This document shows, in pieces, positions 17,801 through 27,165 of a stretch of 64,000 bases of DNA. The stretch spans positions 1-64,000 of the forward strand of contig NZ_PBSH01000003.1 in NCBI RefSeq assembly GCF_002726155.1. Direction: 5' to 3'. Source of the DNA: Alcanivorax sp. (GTDB taxonomy: Bacteria > Pseudomonadota > Gammaproteobacteria > Pseudomonadales > Alcanivoracaceae). The first letter of the stretch is position 1. The number at the start of each line of letters is the position of its first letter. The notes beneath the pieces were generated by a model. It was not told the DNA's origin, searched no databases, and saw only the letters and a program-made list of their open reading frames with translations. A program made the translations under genes and the position numbers.

Positions 17801-19156
17801 TTAGAACTTCAGCGTGATGGAGCCGGAAAACACATGGACATCGCCATCAGCCGTCACGACTTCGTAAGGATTGGCCACACCAGGACGTGTGGTCGTCAGC
17901 TCGAAATCACGCTCTTCCAGTTTCTGGAATTGGTAACCAAAATCCAGGCGTAGCGGGTACGCCAGAATCGGCGGATTCTGAATAATCAGGGAGCTGCCTA
18001 CGCCCGCGATAATCTTGTCGCTATCCAGGTAGTTCACTCCTGGCGTTTGAATACTTTCCAGCGGGCTTTCCTGGTAGGCCACCCCCGCAGACAGGATCAG
18101 GTGTTCGTTGACCGTCCACTCTGCGCCCACGCGGGGCACTACGATATCCTTGAAGGTCGCGGCGGCTTGATCCTTAATCGTGTCACGGGCCAGCTCGTCT
18201 TCCAGATCTTTCCAGTTCTGCTGCTCCACAGTGACGGCCGCGCGGAAGTTATCACTGAAATGATAGAGAATGCCGGCACTGAAAATATCCGGCTGATAGG
18301 AATCGATCGTATCGATCAGCACGGTAATGCCCGGATCAATCACGGTACCAGGAATCGTCAGATTGGATTCCACCGAGGTGCGCGCTTCAGTGTGGCCACG
18401 GAACGCAAACGCGGTTTCCAAGCCAGTCCAGATGCCGCAATCTTCCTTGCCACAGAACACTTCGTCCCATTCAAAATTCAACGACAGAACCGGGCGAATC
18501 ACCGGCTTGGCTGTCACGTTCAGTTCTTCGTATTGGGTATTCCCTGCCAGGTCGGCACTCGCCACCAGCGTGGCTTCCGAACGCAGGGAAATATGCGCAG
18601 ACGCACCGGTGGTAATCCCGTTAGCTAACTCCAGGCCGCCACCAAGATTGAGGAAAAGAGGCTGCCGGCCATAGTTAAGGAACTGGCCTTCCTCGGATGT
18701 TTGCGATTTGAACGCCAGCATTTCTTCACCGTATTTTTCCACACCGGCAATAATGGCGAAGTAGATCGGATGCCCGAACTGGGTCAGATCGGTGAGATCG
18801 GTTTTCAGGGCAATGATCGTCTGCTGGGAATCGGTATCGTTGAGTACATCACCGTCTCGAATCACAGCCGGGGCACCACCGTTGGGATTACCCTGGCTCA
18901 CGGCTCTAAGCTCTTGTTCACCGTGCAACAAACCCATAGTCAGTTCACCACGGGGATCCTGAGTCAGATAGGCCGGGTTGTAGTACAACGCGGACGCCTG
19001 GGTGTTGAACATGGAGAGCGCCTGCGCGGTCCCCACATCCGTCGGCAACAGGCCGTAAGTGCTGGCCGTATTACCCATGGCGGCATAAACAGGGCTGGAC
19101 AAGGCGGTTGATATAATCGCAGCAGCCCCCCAGCGGGACAGGTTCTTGGTTGTCAT
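17801..19156 (-). CDS. FadL-like outer-membrane barrel protein, pair 2
   Basis: From the ATG at 19156 (preceded by GGAGACGCGCT) the product is 451 residues beginning MTTKNLSRWG, a normal signal peptide cleaved near VYA-AMGN. An upstream in-frame start would add 13 basic residues and is less likely. The hatch motif appears as FNTQASALYYNPAYL; the C-terminus is SGSITLKF. The closest relatives in view are the barrels at 12866-14224 and 22694-24058, which share blocks such as GVEKYGEEMLAF and GRQPLFLNLGG. This copy is the most divergent of the three. Confidence 0.75.
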   Translation of the reverse strand: MTTKNLSRWGAAAIISTALSSPVYAAMGNTASTYGLLPTDVGTAQALSMFNTQASALYYNPAYLTQDPRGELTMGLLHGEQELRAVSQGNPNGGAPAVIRDGDVLNDTDSQQTIIALKTDLTDLTQFGHPIYFAIIAGVEKYGEEMLAFKSQTSEEGQFLNYGRQPLFLNLGGGLELANGITTGASAHISLRSEATLVASADLAGNTQYEELNVTAKPVIRPVLSLNFEWDEVFCGKEDCGIWTGLETAFAFRGHTEARTSVESNLTIPGTVIDPGITVLIDTIDSYQPDIFSAGILYHFSDNFRAAVTVEQQNWKDLEDELARDTIKDQAAATFKDIVVPRVGAEWTVNEHLILSAGVAYQESPLESIQTPGVNYLDSDKIIAGVGSSLIIQNPPILAYPLRLDFGYQFQKLEERDFELTTTRPGVANPYEVVTADGDVHVFSGSITLKF

Positions 19157-19471
19157 AGCGCGTCTCCGGCGTTTGTTATTCGGTTTTTCGCCCAAGATCT
19201 ACGGTCTCAGGCGCTGGGAGAACAACACGTGAAGGCTATGCAGCCTCTCGCTATTCCCCCCTGTGTATATGCAATAAGTAAAACAAAACGCCCGTGCTAG
19301 AGCCGTTGAGAAAAGGTTGGGATTGGTTGAGAAAGGTACGCGCAAGGGCGGGATATGCAGCGAAGTGTTGCGGGTCTGTAACGGGGAGCGGTCAGTGGTG
19401 AAGTCGGTTACCGGGCCGAAAAGGCAGCAGGCCGATTACGGCAGCCAACCCGAGCGCCAGGGTGACAGACA
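19157..19471. other. Spacer between pair 2 and pair 3
   Basis: About 315 bp without a supported gene. It should contain the promoter of pair 2, reading leftward. No recognised operator or RNA was found; coding potential in all frames is broken or short. Confidence 0.4.
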
Positions 19472-19498
19472 TAAAAAAGCCGGCCCAAGGGCCGGCTG
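19472..19498 (-). terminator. Terminator after the third lipoprotein gene
   Basis: Stem GCCGGCCC-TT-GGGCCGGC and then six T on the minus strand, 20 bp past the stop at 19517. Its sequence is nearly the same as the terminator at 9835-9860, consistent with duplication of the whole unit. Confidence 0.85.
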
Positions 19499-19516
19499 TA
19501 AAAACACAAACATCCG

Positions 19517-22500
19517 TTATTGCTTGATGGGCTCACCCAGGTACTGGAGCTTGACGCCACCCACCGGGATCTTCAGGTAAATCTTGGGATTCAGGAACAA
19601 CACGGACAAGTTTACGTCCACAGCAATTTCGTTGCTGTTCAGCTGCTCAATTACCATTCGTCCATCCGGCAAGAACGTCACTGGACCCGCCAGCTTCATA
19701 GTCAACGGATAACTGTGCTGGTTATGGGAACCGTCGAGCAAAATGTGCATGTAAGGAGCATCCAGATAGAGCCGCACATCGGCACGGAACTCCGGCCCAC
19801 TCGGGGTTTGTACGATCAGGCCGGGAATCAGCCCCTGACGCTCCCAGCTGTCATAGACAAAGCTGCCATCCGGTTTTTTCTTGCCACAGAAATTATCCGC
19901 ATCTTCAGGCCAGGCTACGCAGTTGTAGCGCATCCGCATGAACTGGGTTTCCGTGGGAGTATCGCTCTCCGCAATCCCCAGAATTTTCACTTTCAGGGTC
20001 ACGGAAGATGCCTGAATCATCGTTGGATACAGCCCCACCTTCACCGCAGGCCAGGCCTCAACCTCCGGCGTAGACGGGTCATCATAGGGCTGCGCATCGG
20101 CACCCATGACTTCGGAGTTAAGCCCACCAACCACATGGATTCCGCATTGTTCGGGCAAATCACAAACGAGTTTCGGATCAGATACCCCCCCTTCACTGCC
20201 GTTATCACCCTTGCTCGTGTCAATAATCAGCGCAGTGGTGTTGGCACCTGGTTCGCCCCCTTCATAACCCGGTTCTCCATTATCAAAATGGCCATTGCCA
20301 TTAAGATCGGCAGTGGGCAGGTTTTTCAGTGGCTGGAATACCGTCTCGGTCGGCGCGGCCCCGATAAAGTGGTTCTCTATATCCGGGCCACCCATATCAT
20401 CTGCTGGGGCGCGCAACATGGCAGTCTGCAAACGTTTGCCATCAGTCGAGCAAATGGCTTCGCCAGAGGTGCAGTCATCCGGTAATTGTCCGCTGGTGGC
20501 ATTCACACTCTGCAAGGCATAGCGGTAATACACCCCTTCTTCCCAGGGCTGGTCCGGAGTAAAGACCAGGCTATTGGTGCCCACTTCCAGCGAACCGGTA
20601 ACACCGTACTCACAGCGGTATTTACGCTTGTCACCATCGTCGTAACGCATCGGCGTACCCGTGGCCGGGTTCAACTCCACTTTCTCTACCCGGAAGCTCC
20701 CCACATCACAGGCGGTGGTGTTCTCGAAGACCACAGAGGCCGGGGCAATATCGCGGGTGAAATTGATGCGAATAGCCCGGTCCGCCGGCAGGTGGGACAC
20801 CGGATTACGATCATCCTCGGTTTTGCCACCCTGACAGAAACCGTGGTTATCAAATTCAATTTCCCAATGCTCCTTGTCACTGGCACACGGAAAACCAGGG
20901 TAGGTGGTCAGCACACGCGGTGGCGGCAAATTACCGACACGGTTGGCCAGCTCGAAACTCTGGTTAACCGGGTTGACTGCATTGCCCGCCAGGTCCGTCA
21001 CGGTGCCATCCACCACAGCGGTATAGCTTTCACCAAAGGCCAGCGGCTCGGCCGGGCGCATGACCAGGCTGGCGCCATCCAGGTACCAGTCAGCGTCCAC
21101 ATAACTGCCATTCTGTTGCAGCCCGAAACTGGTCTTGGCAAGCAAGGTCGCGCCATCCAGCGGCTCACTGAAATTCAGGATCACCGCATCACCTGGCCGC
21201 GCATTCATGGCGACGCCATTGCCATCCACGGCAGGCACCATGGATTGCAGCACAGGCGCGGTCATATCCGGTACCGGCTCAGGCGCGTTTTCCTGATCCT
21301 CGTAGGATTTCATGTGGAAGCTGAGCAGGCCGAAGGCGGTTTCCTGCCCCAGCACTTTCGGTTCCACGATACCCACCGCATCGATCTCCATGCGCCCGTC
21401 GTTGACCAGCGCCATGCCGTTCAGCTCCACATGCATCAAGGTCTGACTCAACGCACCATTCGCTTCCGGATTTTCCGCTGTCATGGACACATCCATGTAC
21501 AGTTTCACCTGCTTGGGCGCTTCGTGAGCATCACTGTAGGGGTTGGGCATCAGGTAGCCAGAGGCATCAGACAGGAAGGTCACGGCGATGGCACCGGTCT
21601 CGATACCCGCCTCCACTTCACCGGCCACTTTCACTTCAATATTGCTGCCGGTGAGCAGGCTGTTGCGCGGGATCCGCAGCGGCGACACGTCCGGGTAGTT
21701 GGGCAGGAACGCCAGCTCGGCAAACACATCGCCACTCTGCATGGTGGCATCCTTGCTACCCAGCAGGGTGGACTGTACCGGCACGCAGTTCATGGTCGCA
21801 CCCGTAAGCTTGGCCACCAGCGCGTCGTCCGCGTTGCAGGGATCCTCCGCTTGGTCGGTGGCACTGACCACGTCCTGCACCAGGGTGGCACGGGGCATTG
21901 AATCTTTCGCCACCCAAGTCTGGGTATAACCACCGGTGAGGCTGTCATCGGATTCGCCACGCACCGAGGTGCTGAACGACAGGGTGTAGCTCTCACCCGG
22001 TGTCAGGTCTTCCAGTGGATCTACCGTGACCGCATTGCCTTTTACCAGCAGGGCCGCAGGCACCAGGCCATCACTGCCTTCCAGCGTCACGGAATCGCCA
22101 TACACCAGAGTGCTGGCATCCAGCATCTGGTTAAAGCGCACCCGCAGGGTGGAAAAATCCATGAACGGTAACTGTTCGCCATCCGGGATCACATTACGCA
22201 CCGCCAGGTCCGGGGAGGCCATGCGATTGGACATGGGGCCATCGCTGGACAACCGGGTAACGAAATCCAGGCCACCATCCGGGAACACCGGGGAGCCGTT
22301 TTCCGTTTCTATACCATTAAGCACCAACCGGTAGTGGGTATGGGTTTGTAGCGGGGCAGCCGGCTGCAGCATGACCCCCATGCCCTCATCCACCGGCTGT
22401 GGCGCCTGCAAGGCAACCTGATTATTGCCGGTATCGGGGCAATCCCCGTCCAGCTGGGCACACTCCAGTAACGTAAAGTGGCCGGCATCCACGGTGACCG

Positions 22501-22681
22501 GATGGGAAAACCGAATGGACAGCGGCGTCTTTGGTGCCAAATCCTGCTGACCGTCGTAGGGAAAACTGTAATAGACCTCACCGGTCTGCCAGTTTTCCAG
22601 GGTGGGCTCGTCACCGGCCTCACCGCCACAGGCCGCCAGCAAGGCAGCCGCTGTAGCCAGAGATAGCGCTTTTAATTTCAT
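19517..22681 (-). CDS. Large Ig-like repeat lipoprotein, pair 3
   Basis: The product is 1054 residues from the ATG at 22681, which sits 8 nt after AGGAGGT; another ATG two codons upstream is only 2 nt from that box. Lipobox LAAC (Cys18) is followed by GGEAGDEP. It shares the domain order of the other two: Ig-like Big_5 repeats, a central Cys-containing block ending NCVPVQSTLLG, the block EPKVLGQETAFGLLSFHMKSYEDQ in shortened form, and a C-terminus ending IPVGGVKLQYLG. This copy has several extra Cys pairs at about residues 620-780. The FadL-like partner lies 12 bp upstream. Confidence 0.75.
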   Translation of the reverse strand: MKLKALSLATAAALLAACGGEAGDEPTLENWQTGEVYYSFPYDGQQDLAPKTPLSIRFSHPVTVDAGHFTLLECAQLDGDCPDTGNNQVALQAPQPVDEGMGVMLQPAAPLQTHTHYRLVLNGIETENGSPVFPDGGLDFVTRLSSDGPMSNRMASPDLAVRNVIPDGEQLPFMDFSTLRVRFNQMLDASTLVYGDSVTLEGSDGLVPAALLVKGNAVTVDPLEDLTPGESYTLSFSTSVRGESDDSLTGGYTQTWVAKDSMPRATLVQDVVSATDQAEDPCNADDALVAKLTGATMNCVPVQSTLLGSKDATMQSGDVFAELAFLPNYPDVSPLRIPRNSLLTGSNIEVKVAGEVEAGIETGAIAVTFLSDASGYLMPNPYSDAHEAPKQVKLYMDVSMTAENPEANGALSQTLMHVELNGMALVNDGRMEIDAVGIVEPKVLGQETAFGLLSFHMKSYEDQENAPEPVPDMTAPVLQSMVPAVDGNGVAMNARPGDAVILNFSEPLDGATLLAKTSFGLQQNGSYVDADWYLDGASLVMRPAEPLAFGESYTAVVDGTVTDLAGNAVNPVNQSFELANRVGNLPPPRVLTTYPGFPCASDKEHWEIEFDNHGFCQGGKTEDDRNPVSHLPADRAIRINFTRDIAPASVVFENTTACDVGSFRVEKVELNPATGTPMRYDDGDKRKYRCEYGVTGSLEVGTNSLVFTPDQPWEEGVYYRYALQSVNATSGQLPDDCTSGEAICSTDGKRLQTAMLRAPADDMGGPDIENHFIGAAPTETVFQPLKNLPTADLNGNGHFDNGEPGYEGGEPGANTTALIIDTSKGDNGSEGGVSDPKLVCDLPEQCGIHVVGGLNSEVMGADAQPYDDPSTPEVEAWPAVKVGLYPTMIQASSVTLKVKILGIAESDTPTETQFMRMRYNCVAWPEDADNFCGKKKPDGSFVYDSWERQGLIPGLIVQTPSGPEFRADVRLYLDAPYMHILLDGSHNQHSYPLTMKLAGPVTFLPDGRMVIEQLNSNEIAVDVNLSVLFLNPKIYLKIPVGGVKLQYLGEPIKQ

Positions 22682-22693
22682 CGCCATTACCTC

Positions 22694-24058
22694 CTAGAAT
22701 TTGAGGGTGATGGAGCCGGAGAAAACGTGTACATCGCCTTCCGCTTCCACGGTTTCATAGGACTGCGGGAAGCTCGGGGAACGGCGGTCGTACAGATCAA
22801 ACTCGCGTGGATCGAGCTGTTGATACTGGTAGGCCAGATCAAAACGCACTGGATAGGCCAGCACCGGAACGGACTTGTACTCTGCAGTGAGGCCCAGCCC
22901 CAGAATCATCTTGTCGGCATCCAGGTAGTTCACTTCCAGTGAGGCATTGGAATCCAGCGGCGATTCACTGAACGCCACACCACCGGTGAGCTTGTAGGTG
23001 TCGTTGATGTGGAATTCGCCACCGATACGCGGCACCACAATATCCTTGAAGCGCAGCTCGTAAGGCGCCCCACCGGTATTCACGGCCTGGTCCTTGATGG
23101 TGTCGCCTTCCAGCTCTTCTTCCAGGCGCGACCATTCCTGCATTTCTAACGTTACCCCAACGCGCCAGCGGTCCTGGCCATAGGCCAGACCAGCGGCATA
23201 GATATTCGGCTGATAGGAATCAATGGTGGTGATCGCCAGATTAATGCCCGGGTCCAGCACGGTGCCGGGGATAGTGATGGTGGAATCCACCGTGGTGTTG
23301 GTGTTGGAGTAACCGCGGTAACTGAACGCGGTTTCCAGCCCGTTGAACCAGCAGCTATCGCCTTCACCGCAGAAGCTCTCACCCCAGTCCATGTTGAGAC
23401 CAAAGATTGGTCGAATGGAGGGCTTGGCCGACACATTCAGGGTTTCGTAGCTGGTTTCCCCAGCCAGTGTGGACGTCGCCACCAGCTCCGCTTCCGAATG
23501 CAGGGTAATCCGTGCGGACAGCCCCATATCCAGACCACGCCAGATTTGCGTACCGCCACCCAGGTTCAGAAACAACGGCTGGCGACCGTATTCGAAATAC
23601 TGGCCGGAGGTGGAGGTCTGGGAATTGAACGCCAACATTTCCTCGCCGTATTTTTCCACGCCGAGCATAAAGCCGAGGTACAGGGGGTGGTCATACTTGG
23701 TCAGGGAAGTGAGGTCGGTCTTCATGCCCAGCAATACTTGCTGGGACGGTGAATCCTGGAGAATATCGCCATCGCGAAGCGGGGCGGACCCGCCACCGAC
23801 AGAACTGGCACGCAGCTCATGGTCCGCGTGCAACAGACCGGTGGTCAGCTCACCGCGGCTGTCCTTGGCCAGATAGGCCGGGTTGTAATAAGTGGCGGAT
23901 ACTTGGCTATTGAACATGGACAAGGCCTGGGCGGAGGCCAGGTCGGAGGGAAGCACCCCGTAGGTAGTGCCGATATTCCCCATGCTGGCCATTACCGGTG
24001 ACACAGACACAGCGCCAATTCCCGCCAGAACGACGGGAAGTAATTTCCGTATTGTCAT
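22694..24058 (-). CDS. FadL-like outer-membrane barrel protein, pair 3
   Basis: From the ATG at 24058 (ribosome binding site GGAGAG) the product is 454 residues with a signal peptide ending SPVMA-SMGN. It is very close to the barrel at 12866-14224: both have GNIGTTYGVLPSD, the C-x-GE-x-D/SC-WFNGLETAFSYRGYS block with a probable disulfide pair, and the terminal SGSITLKF. FadL-family channels let hydrophobic substrates cross the outer membrane by lateral diffusion; here the substrate is unknown. The frame is open upstream to 24127, but that segment lacks signal peptide character. Confidence 0.75.
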   Translation of the reverse strand: MTIRKLLPVVLAGIGAVSVSPVMASMGNIGTTYGVLPSDLASAQALSMFNSQVSATYYNPAYLAKDSRGELTTGLLHADHELRASSVGGGSAPLRDGDILQDSPSQQVLLGMKTDLTSLTKYDHPLYLGFMLGVEKYGEEMLAFNSQTSTSGQYFEYGRQPLFLNLGGGTQIWRGLDMGLSARITLHSEAELVATSTLAGETSYETLNVSAKPSIRPIFGLNMDWGESFCGEGDSCWFNGLETAFSYRGYSNTNTTVDSTITIPGTVLDPGINLAITTIDSYQPNIYAAGLAYGQDRWRVGVTLEMQEWSRLEEELEGDTIKDQAVNTGGAPYELRFKDIVVPRIGGEFHINDTYKLTGGVAFSESPLDSNASLEVNYLDADKMILGLGLTAEYKSVPVLAYPVRFDLAYQYQQLDPREFDLYDRRSPSFPQSYETVEAEGDVHVFSGSITLKF

Positions 24059-24516
24059 GAAACTCTCCACAAGACGCGCCCGAAACGGGGCCGTTGTTAT
24101 TATTTGGCGGTACACAAATTCAAGCATACCTGACCGTTATGCTGAGCAGTTTTTTGCTCACTATTATTGGCATCATCGTGCCAAATAGTGGACACATTTA
24201 ATCACGACAATGTCGCAAAACATCACTGAGTTTACATATATACACAGAAATACACAGATGAACCACATTCGGAATACGCCGTTCTTCGTAGAAAAAAGCC
24301 GAGAAGCCGCGCTTTTATCCCGATAAGCGGCAATCCCCCACGATAAAACACCGGGACGATTGCACGGCTGTTAACTCCCGACAGCAACAGGGACGCAAAG
24401 ACAAACAGCCAACGACATCACGATGAGAGCAGGGTCCACAAACAGCCCACCCGCAAGCGTTGCGGCTTAATGTCCGCCACCATCGAGAATCGATAACCAG
24501 GGTAATGAAGCAAGAA
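24059..24516. other. Upstream region of pair 3 with a partial palindrome
   Basis: About 458 bp without a supported gene. Positions 24159-24190 hold CACTATTATTGGCA and TGCCAAATAGTG as an imperfect inverted repeat, about 100 bp before the pair 3 start and plausible as an operator. A TGAGCA/TGCTCA stem with a T-run lies at 24142-24160. No promoter is certain. Confidence 0.4.
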
Positions 24517-26091
24517 TCAGCGGCGGCGGCTAAGCACGATGACAGGCACCAGCCCCAACAACACCAGGGTCAGTGACGGGGCGGCGGCACGCTGCCACTC
24601 CCCTTCAGCGGTAAGTTCATAGATACGCACTGCCAGCGTGTCCCAACCAAAGGGACGCAGCAGCAAGGTAGCAGGCATTTCTTTCATCACATCAATGCCC
24701 ACCAGCAGCAGCGCGGTAAACAGCCCCGGCAGCATCATCGGCAGGTACACCCGGCGCCCCACCTCCGACGCGGTCGCCCCCAGCGTACGGGCCGCCTCCA
24801 CCAAACTGGGGCGCACCTGCTGGAGGGCGTTTTCCACCGGGCCAAACGCCACCGCCAGAAATCGCACCACATAGGCCAGGATCAGCGCCGCCAGCCCGCC
24901 CACCAGCGGCACCGTCAGCCCCCACTGGTCCAGCCGGGCTTCCACGGCACTAAAGCTGACCATGATGCCCACCGCCAGCACCGAGCCGGGCAATGCATAG
25001 CCCAGCGTGGCCAACTGCACCGAACCGGATACCGCCTGCGACGGCTGGTGCCGTTTGACCCATGCCAGCCAACTGGCCAGCACCAGCACCAGCGAAGCGG
25101 CCATGGCACCCAACAGGAAGGTTCGCCAGATCAGACTGAAGAAGCGGCTATCCAGCCCGTCTATGCCAGTGCCCACCACCCAGTACAACAGGCGACACAC
25201 CGGCAGCAAAAAGGCCATGAACAGGACCGCAAAGGCAAAAGCGGAGATCAGCCAGGCAAAGCGCGGCCGCACCCGCACAACCTGCCGCCCGCCCAGCTCG
25301 CTGAAACGGGCGCGGCGCCGGCCACGACGCTCCAGCCACAGGGCTACCAGCACAAACAGCAGCAGCAATGAGGCCAGCTGCGCGGCCGCCTGCAAATTGA
25401 ACAGGCCATACCAGCTTTTATAAATCGCCGTGGTAAAGGTGTCGAAATTGAACACCGACACCGCGCCGAAATCCGCCAGAGTTTCCATCAACGCCAGCGC
25501 CAGCCCGGCGGCAATGCCGGGCCGCGCCATGGGCAAGGCCACCTTGAAGAAGGCGCGGACCGGGCCGTCGCCAAGAATCCGCGCCTGCTCCAGCACGGCG
25601 CGGCCCTGGGCCTGAAAGGCCAGCCGCGCCAGCATGTACACATAGGGGTAAAGCACCAGCGAGAGAGTCACCACTACCCACAAGGGGTGGCGAGCGCTGA
25701 AGCCGGGGAAGGCGCTCCACCAGCTGCGCATCTGGGTCTGGATCGGCCCGGCATAGTCGAGCAGATCCACCAGCACGAACGCCAGCACATAGGCGGGCAT
25801 GGCCATGGGCAGCAGTAACGCCCATTGCAGCCAGCGACGACCGGGGAAGTCCAGGGTGGCCACACACCAGGCCAGGGTGATGCCCAGCAGCGACACGCCA
25901 ATGGCCACGCCAATCATCAGGAATACCGTGTTGCCGATCAGGCGCAACAGCACCGTGTCCATCAGGTGCTGCCAGGTCGCCCATTCCTGCTGTCGCCAGG
26001 CAGCGAGCAGCACCAGAATGGGCACCACGACCAACAAGGCCAGCGTAATCACGCTGGCCCCACTGAACGAAAACGCGCCGCGCCGAATCAC
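24517..26091 (-). CDS. fbpB: Fe(III) ABC transporter permease (FbpB type)
   Basis: An inner-membrane permease of 524 residues with about 12 predicted helices, arranged as two fused BPD_transp_1 units; each has an EAA-type loop (EQARILGDGPVRAFFKVALPMARPGI near residue 180, in two 20-residue-or-shorter blocks, and EAARTLGATASEVG near residue 435). Such fused permeases belong to the FbpB/SfuB iron family. It starts with GTG, 3 bp after fbpA ends. The expected ATPase gene fbpC is not adjacent, so an ATPase from elsewhere must energise it. Confidence 0.88.
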   Translation of the reverse strand: MIRRGAFSFSGASVITLALLVVVPILVLLAAWRQQEWATWQHLMDTVLLRLIGNTVFLMIGVAIGVSLLGITLAWCVATLDFPGRRWLQWALLLPMAMPAYVLAFVLVDLLDYAGPIQTQMRSWWSAFPGFSARHPLWVVVTLSLVLYPYVYMLARLAFQAQGRAVLEQARILGDGPVRAFFKVALPMARPGIAAGLALALMETLADFGAVSVFNFDTFTTAIYKSWYGLFNLQAAAQLASLLLLFVLVALWLERRGRRRARFSELGGRQVVRVRPRFAWLISAFAFAVLFMAFLLPVCRLLYWVVGTGIDGLDSRFFSLIWRTFLLGAMAASLVLVLASWLAWVKRHQPSQAVSGSVQLATLGYALPGSVLAVGIMVSFSAVEARLDQWGLTVPLVGGLAALILAYVVRFLAVAFGPVENALQQVRPSLVEAARTLGATASEVGRRVYLPMMLPGLFTALLLVGIDVMKEMPATLLLRPFGWDTLAVRIYELTAEGEWQRAAAPSLTLVLLGLVPVIVLSRRR

Positions 26092-26094
26092 CGG

Positions 26095-27105
26095 TTAGCG
26101 GTATCCAGCGCGGTCCATCAGTTTCACCGCCTCCACCTGGAGGGCGCCGGCCACACTCACGTTCAGATCATCAGACTTGAACTCACCCCAGGAGCGTACT
26201 TCTTCCGGCGGTTTCACCGACGCATTCACCGGGTATTCCAGGTTGCGATCAGCCAGCAATTGCTGGGCGGCAGGCTGGGTCATCCACTCCAGCAAAGCCT
26301 TGGCTTTTTCCGGGTGCGGTGCATTCACCGTAACCCCGGCACCGGAAATGTTCACGTGCACGCCGCTGGACTCCTGGTTGGCCCAGAATAGCCCCAGTGG
26401 CAGCTGCGGGTTATCCCGCTTCATGCGACCGTAGTAGTAGGTATTAACGATACCAACATCACATTGACCGGCAACAATGGCTTCCATCAACGCGGTGTCG
26501 TTGGAGAACACATCCGTGGCCAGATTCGCCACCCAGCCGCGCACAACTTCCTCCGCCTTTTCTTCGCCCAGGCGCTCAATCATGGTTGCCACCAAAGACT
26601 GGTTATAAACCTTCTTGGAGGTGCGCAAGCACAAACGGCCTTTCCATTTCGGATCGGCCAGGTCTTCGTAGGTAGACAGCTCACTGGGCTGTAGCCGGTC
26701 CTTGGAATACACCAAGGTGCGGGCGCGCACGGTCAGGCCGTACCATTGCTTTTTCGGGTCGGTGAGCGCATCGGGCACATTGTTTTTCAGCACCACGGAT
26801 TCCACCGGGCTGAGCAGGCCTTTTTCTGCCGCATTCCACAGATTACCGGCATCCACCGTAATCAGCATATCCGCCGGGGAGCGTTCGCCTTCTGCCTGCA
26901 AACGGGCGGTAAGTGCTGACGCGTTGTCGGTGATATACCGAATCCGCACACCGGTGGCTTCGGTGTAGGCATCAAACACCGGTTTGATCAGGTGATCGTT
27001 TCGGGAGGTATACACCACCAGCTCTTCATCGGCGGCCGGTTCGGAACACCCCCACAGGCCAGACGCCATAACCAAGGCGCCAACTATGATGCCAAACACG
27101 CGCAT
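26095..27105 (-). CDS. fbpA: Fe(III) ABC transporter substrate-binding lipoprotein
   Basis: From the ATG at 27105 the product is 336 residues, MRVFGIIVGA..., with a lipobox-like LWGC (Cys20). The mature part begins ELVVYTSRNDHLIKPV, the standard start of FbpA-family ferric-binding proteins. The paired tyrosines in NTYYYGRMKR match the iron-ligand tyrosines of this family. Other start codons (TTG 27120, ATG 27111) are closer to the GGAG box, so spacing favours 27105. A Fur-like site lies just upstream, indicating iron repression. It forms an operon with fbpB. Confidence 0.88.
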   Translation of the reverse strand: MRVFGIIVGALVMASGLWGCSEPAADEELVVYTSRNDHLIKPVFDAYTEATGVRIRYITDNASALTARLQAEGERSPADMLITVDAGNLWNAAEKGLLSPVESVVLKNNVPDALTDPKKQWYGLTVRARTLVYSKDRLQPSELSTYEDLADPKWKGRLCLRTSKKVYNQSLVATMIERLGEEKAEEVVRGWVANLATDVFSNDTALMEAIVAGQCDVGIVNTYYYGRMKRDNPQLPLGLFWANQESSGVHVNISGAGVTVNAPHPEKAKALLEWMTQPAAQQLLADRNLEYPVNASVKPPEEVRSWGEFKSDDLNVSVAGALQVEAVKLMDRAGYR

Positions 27106-27128
27106 ATCCATTCGCTCCAATTATTCGC

Positions 27129-27149
27129 AAACAAGAATGATTCTTAACT
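27129..27149 (-). promoter_or_regulatory. Fur-box-like operator upstream of fbpA
   Basis: AAGAATGATTCTT at 27133-27145 is a perfect 6-1-6 palindrome of the Fur type, 28 bp before the fbpA start. It departs from the GATAAT consensus at some positions. Confidence 0.55.
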
Positions 27150-27165
27150 TCTGCCAGTATGGCAG

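Noticed and set aside
19420..19475. Short hydrophobic frame starting near 19471 on the minus strand
   Set aside because: Only about 25 codons, begins immediately after a terminator stem, and has no ribosome binding site.
20486..21901. 471-codon open frame opposite the third lipoprotein gene
   Set aside because: Antisense to an intact lipoprotein gene; composition is rich in H, R, G and Q, without any recognisable motif or ribosome binding site.
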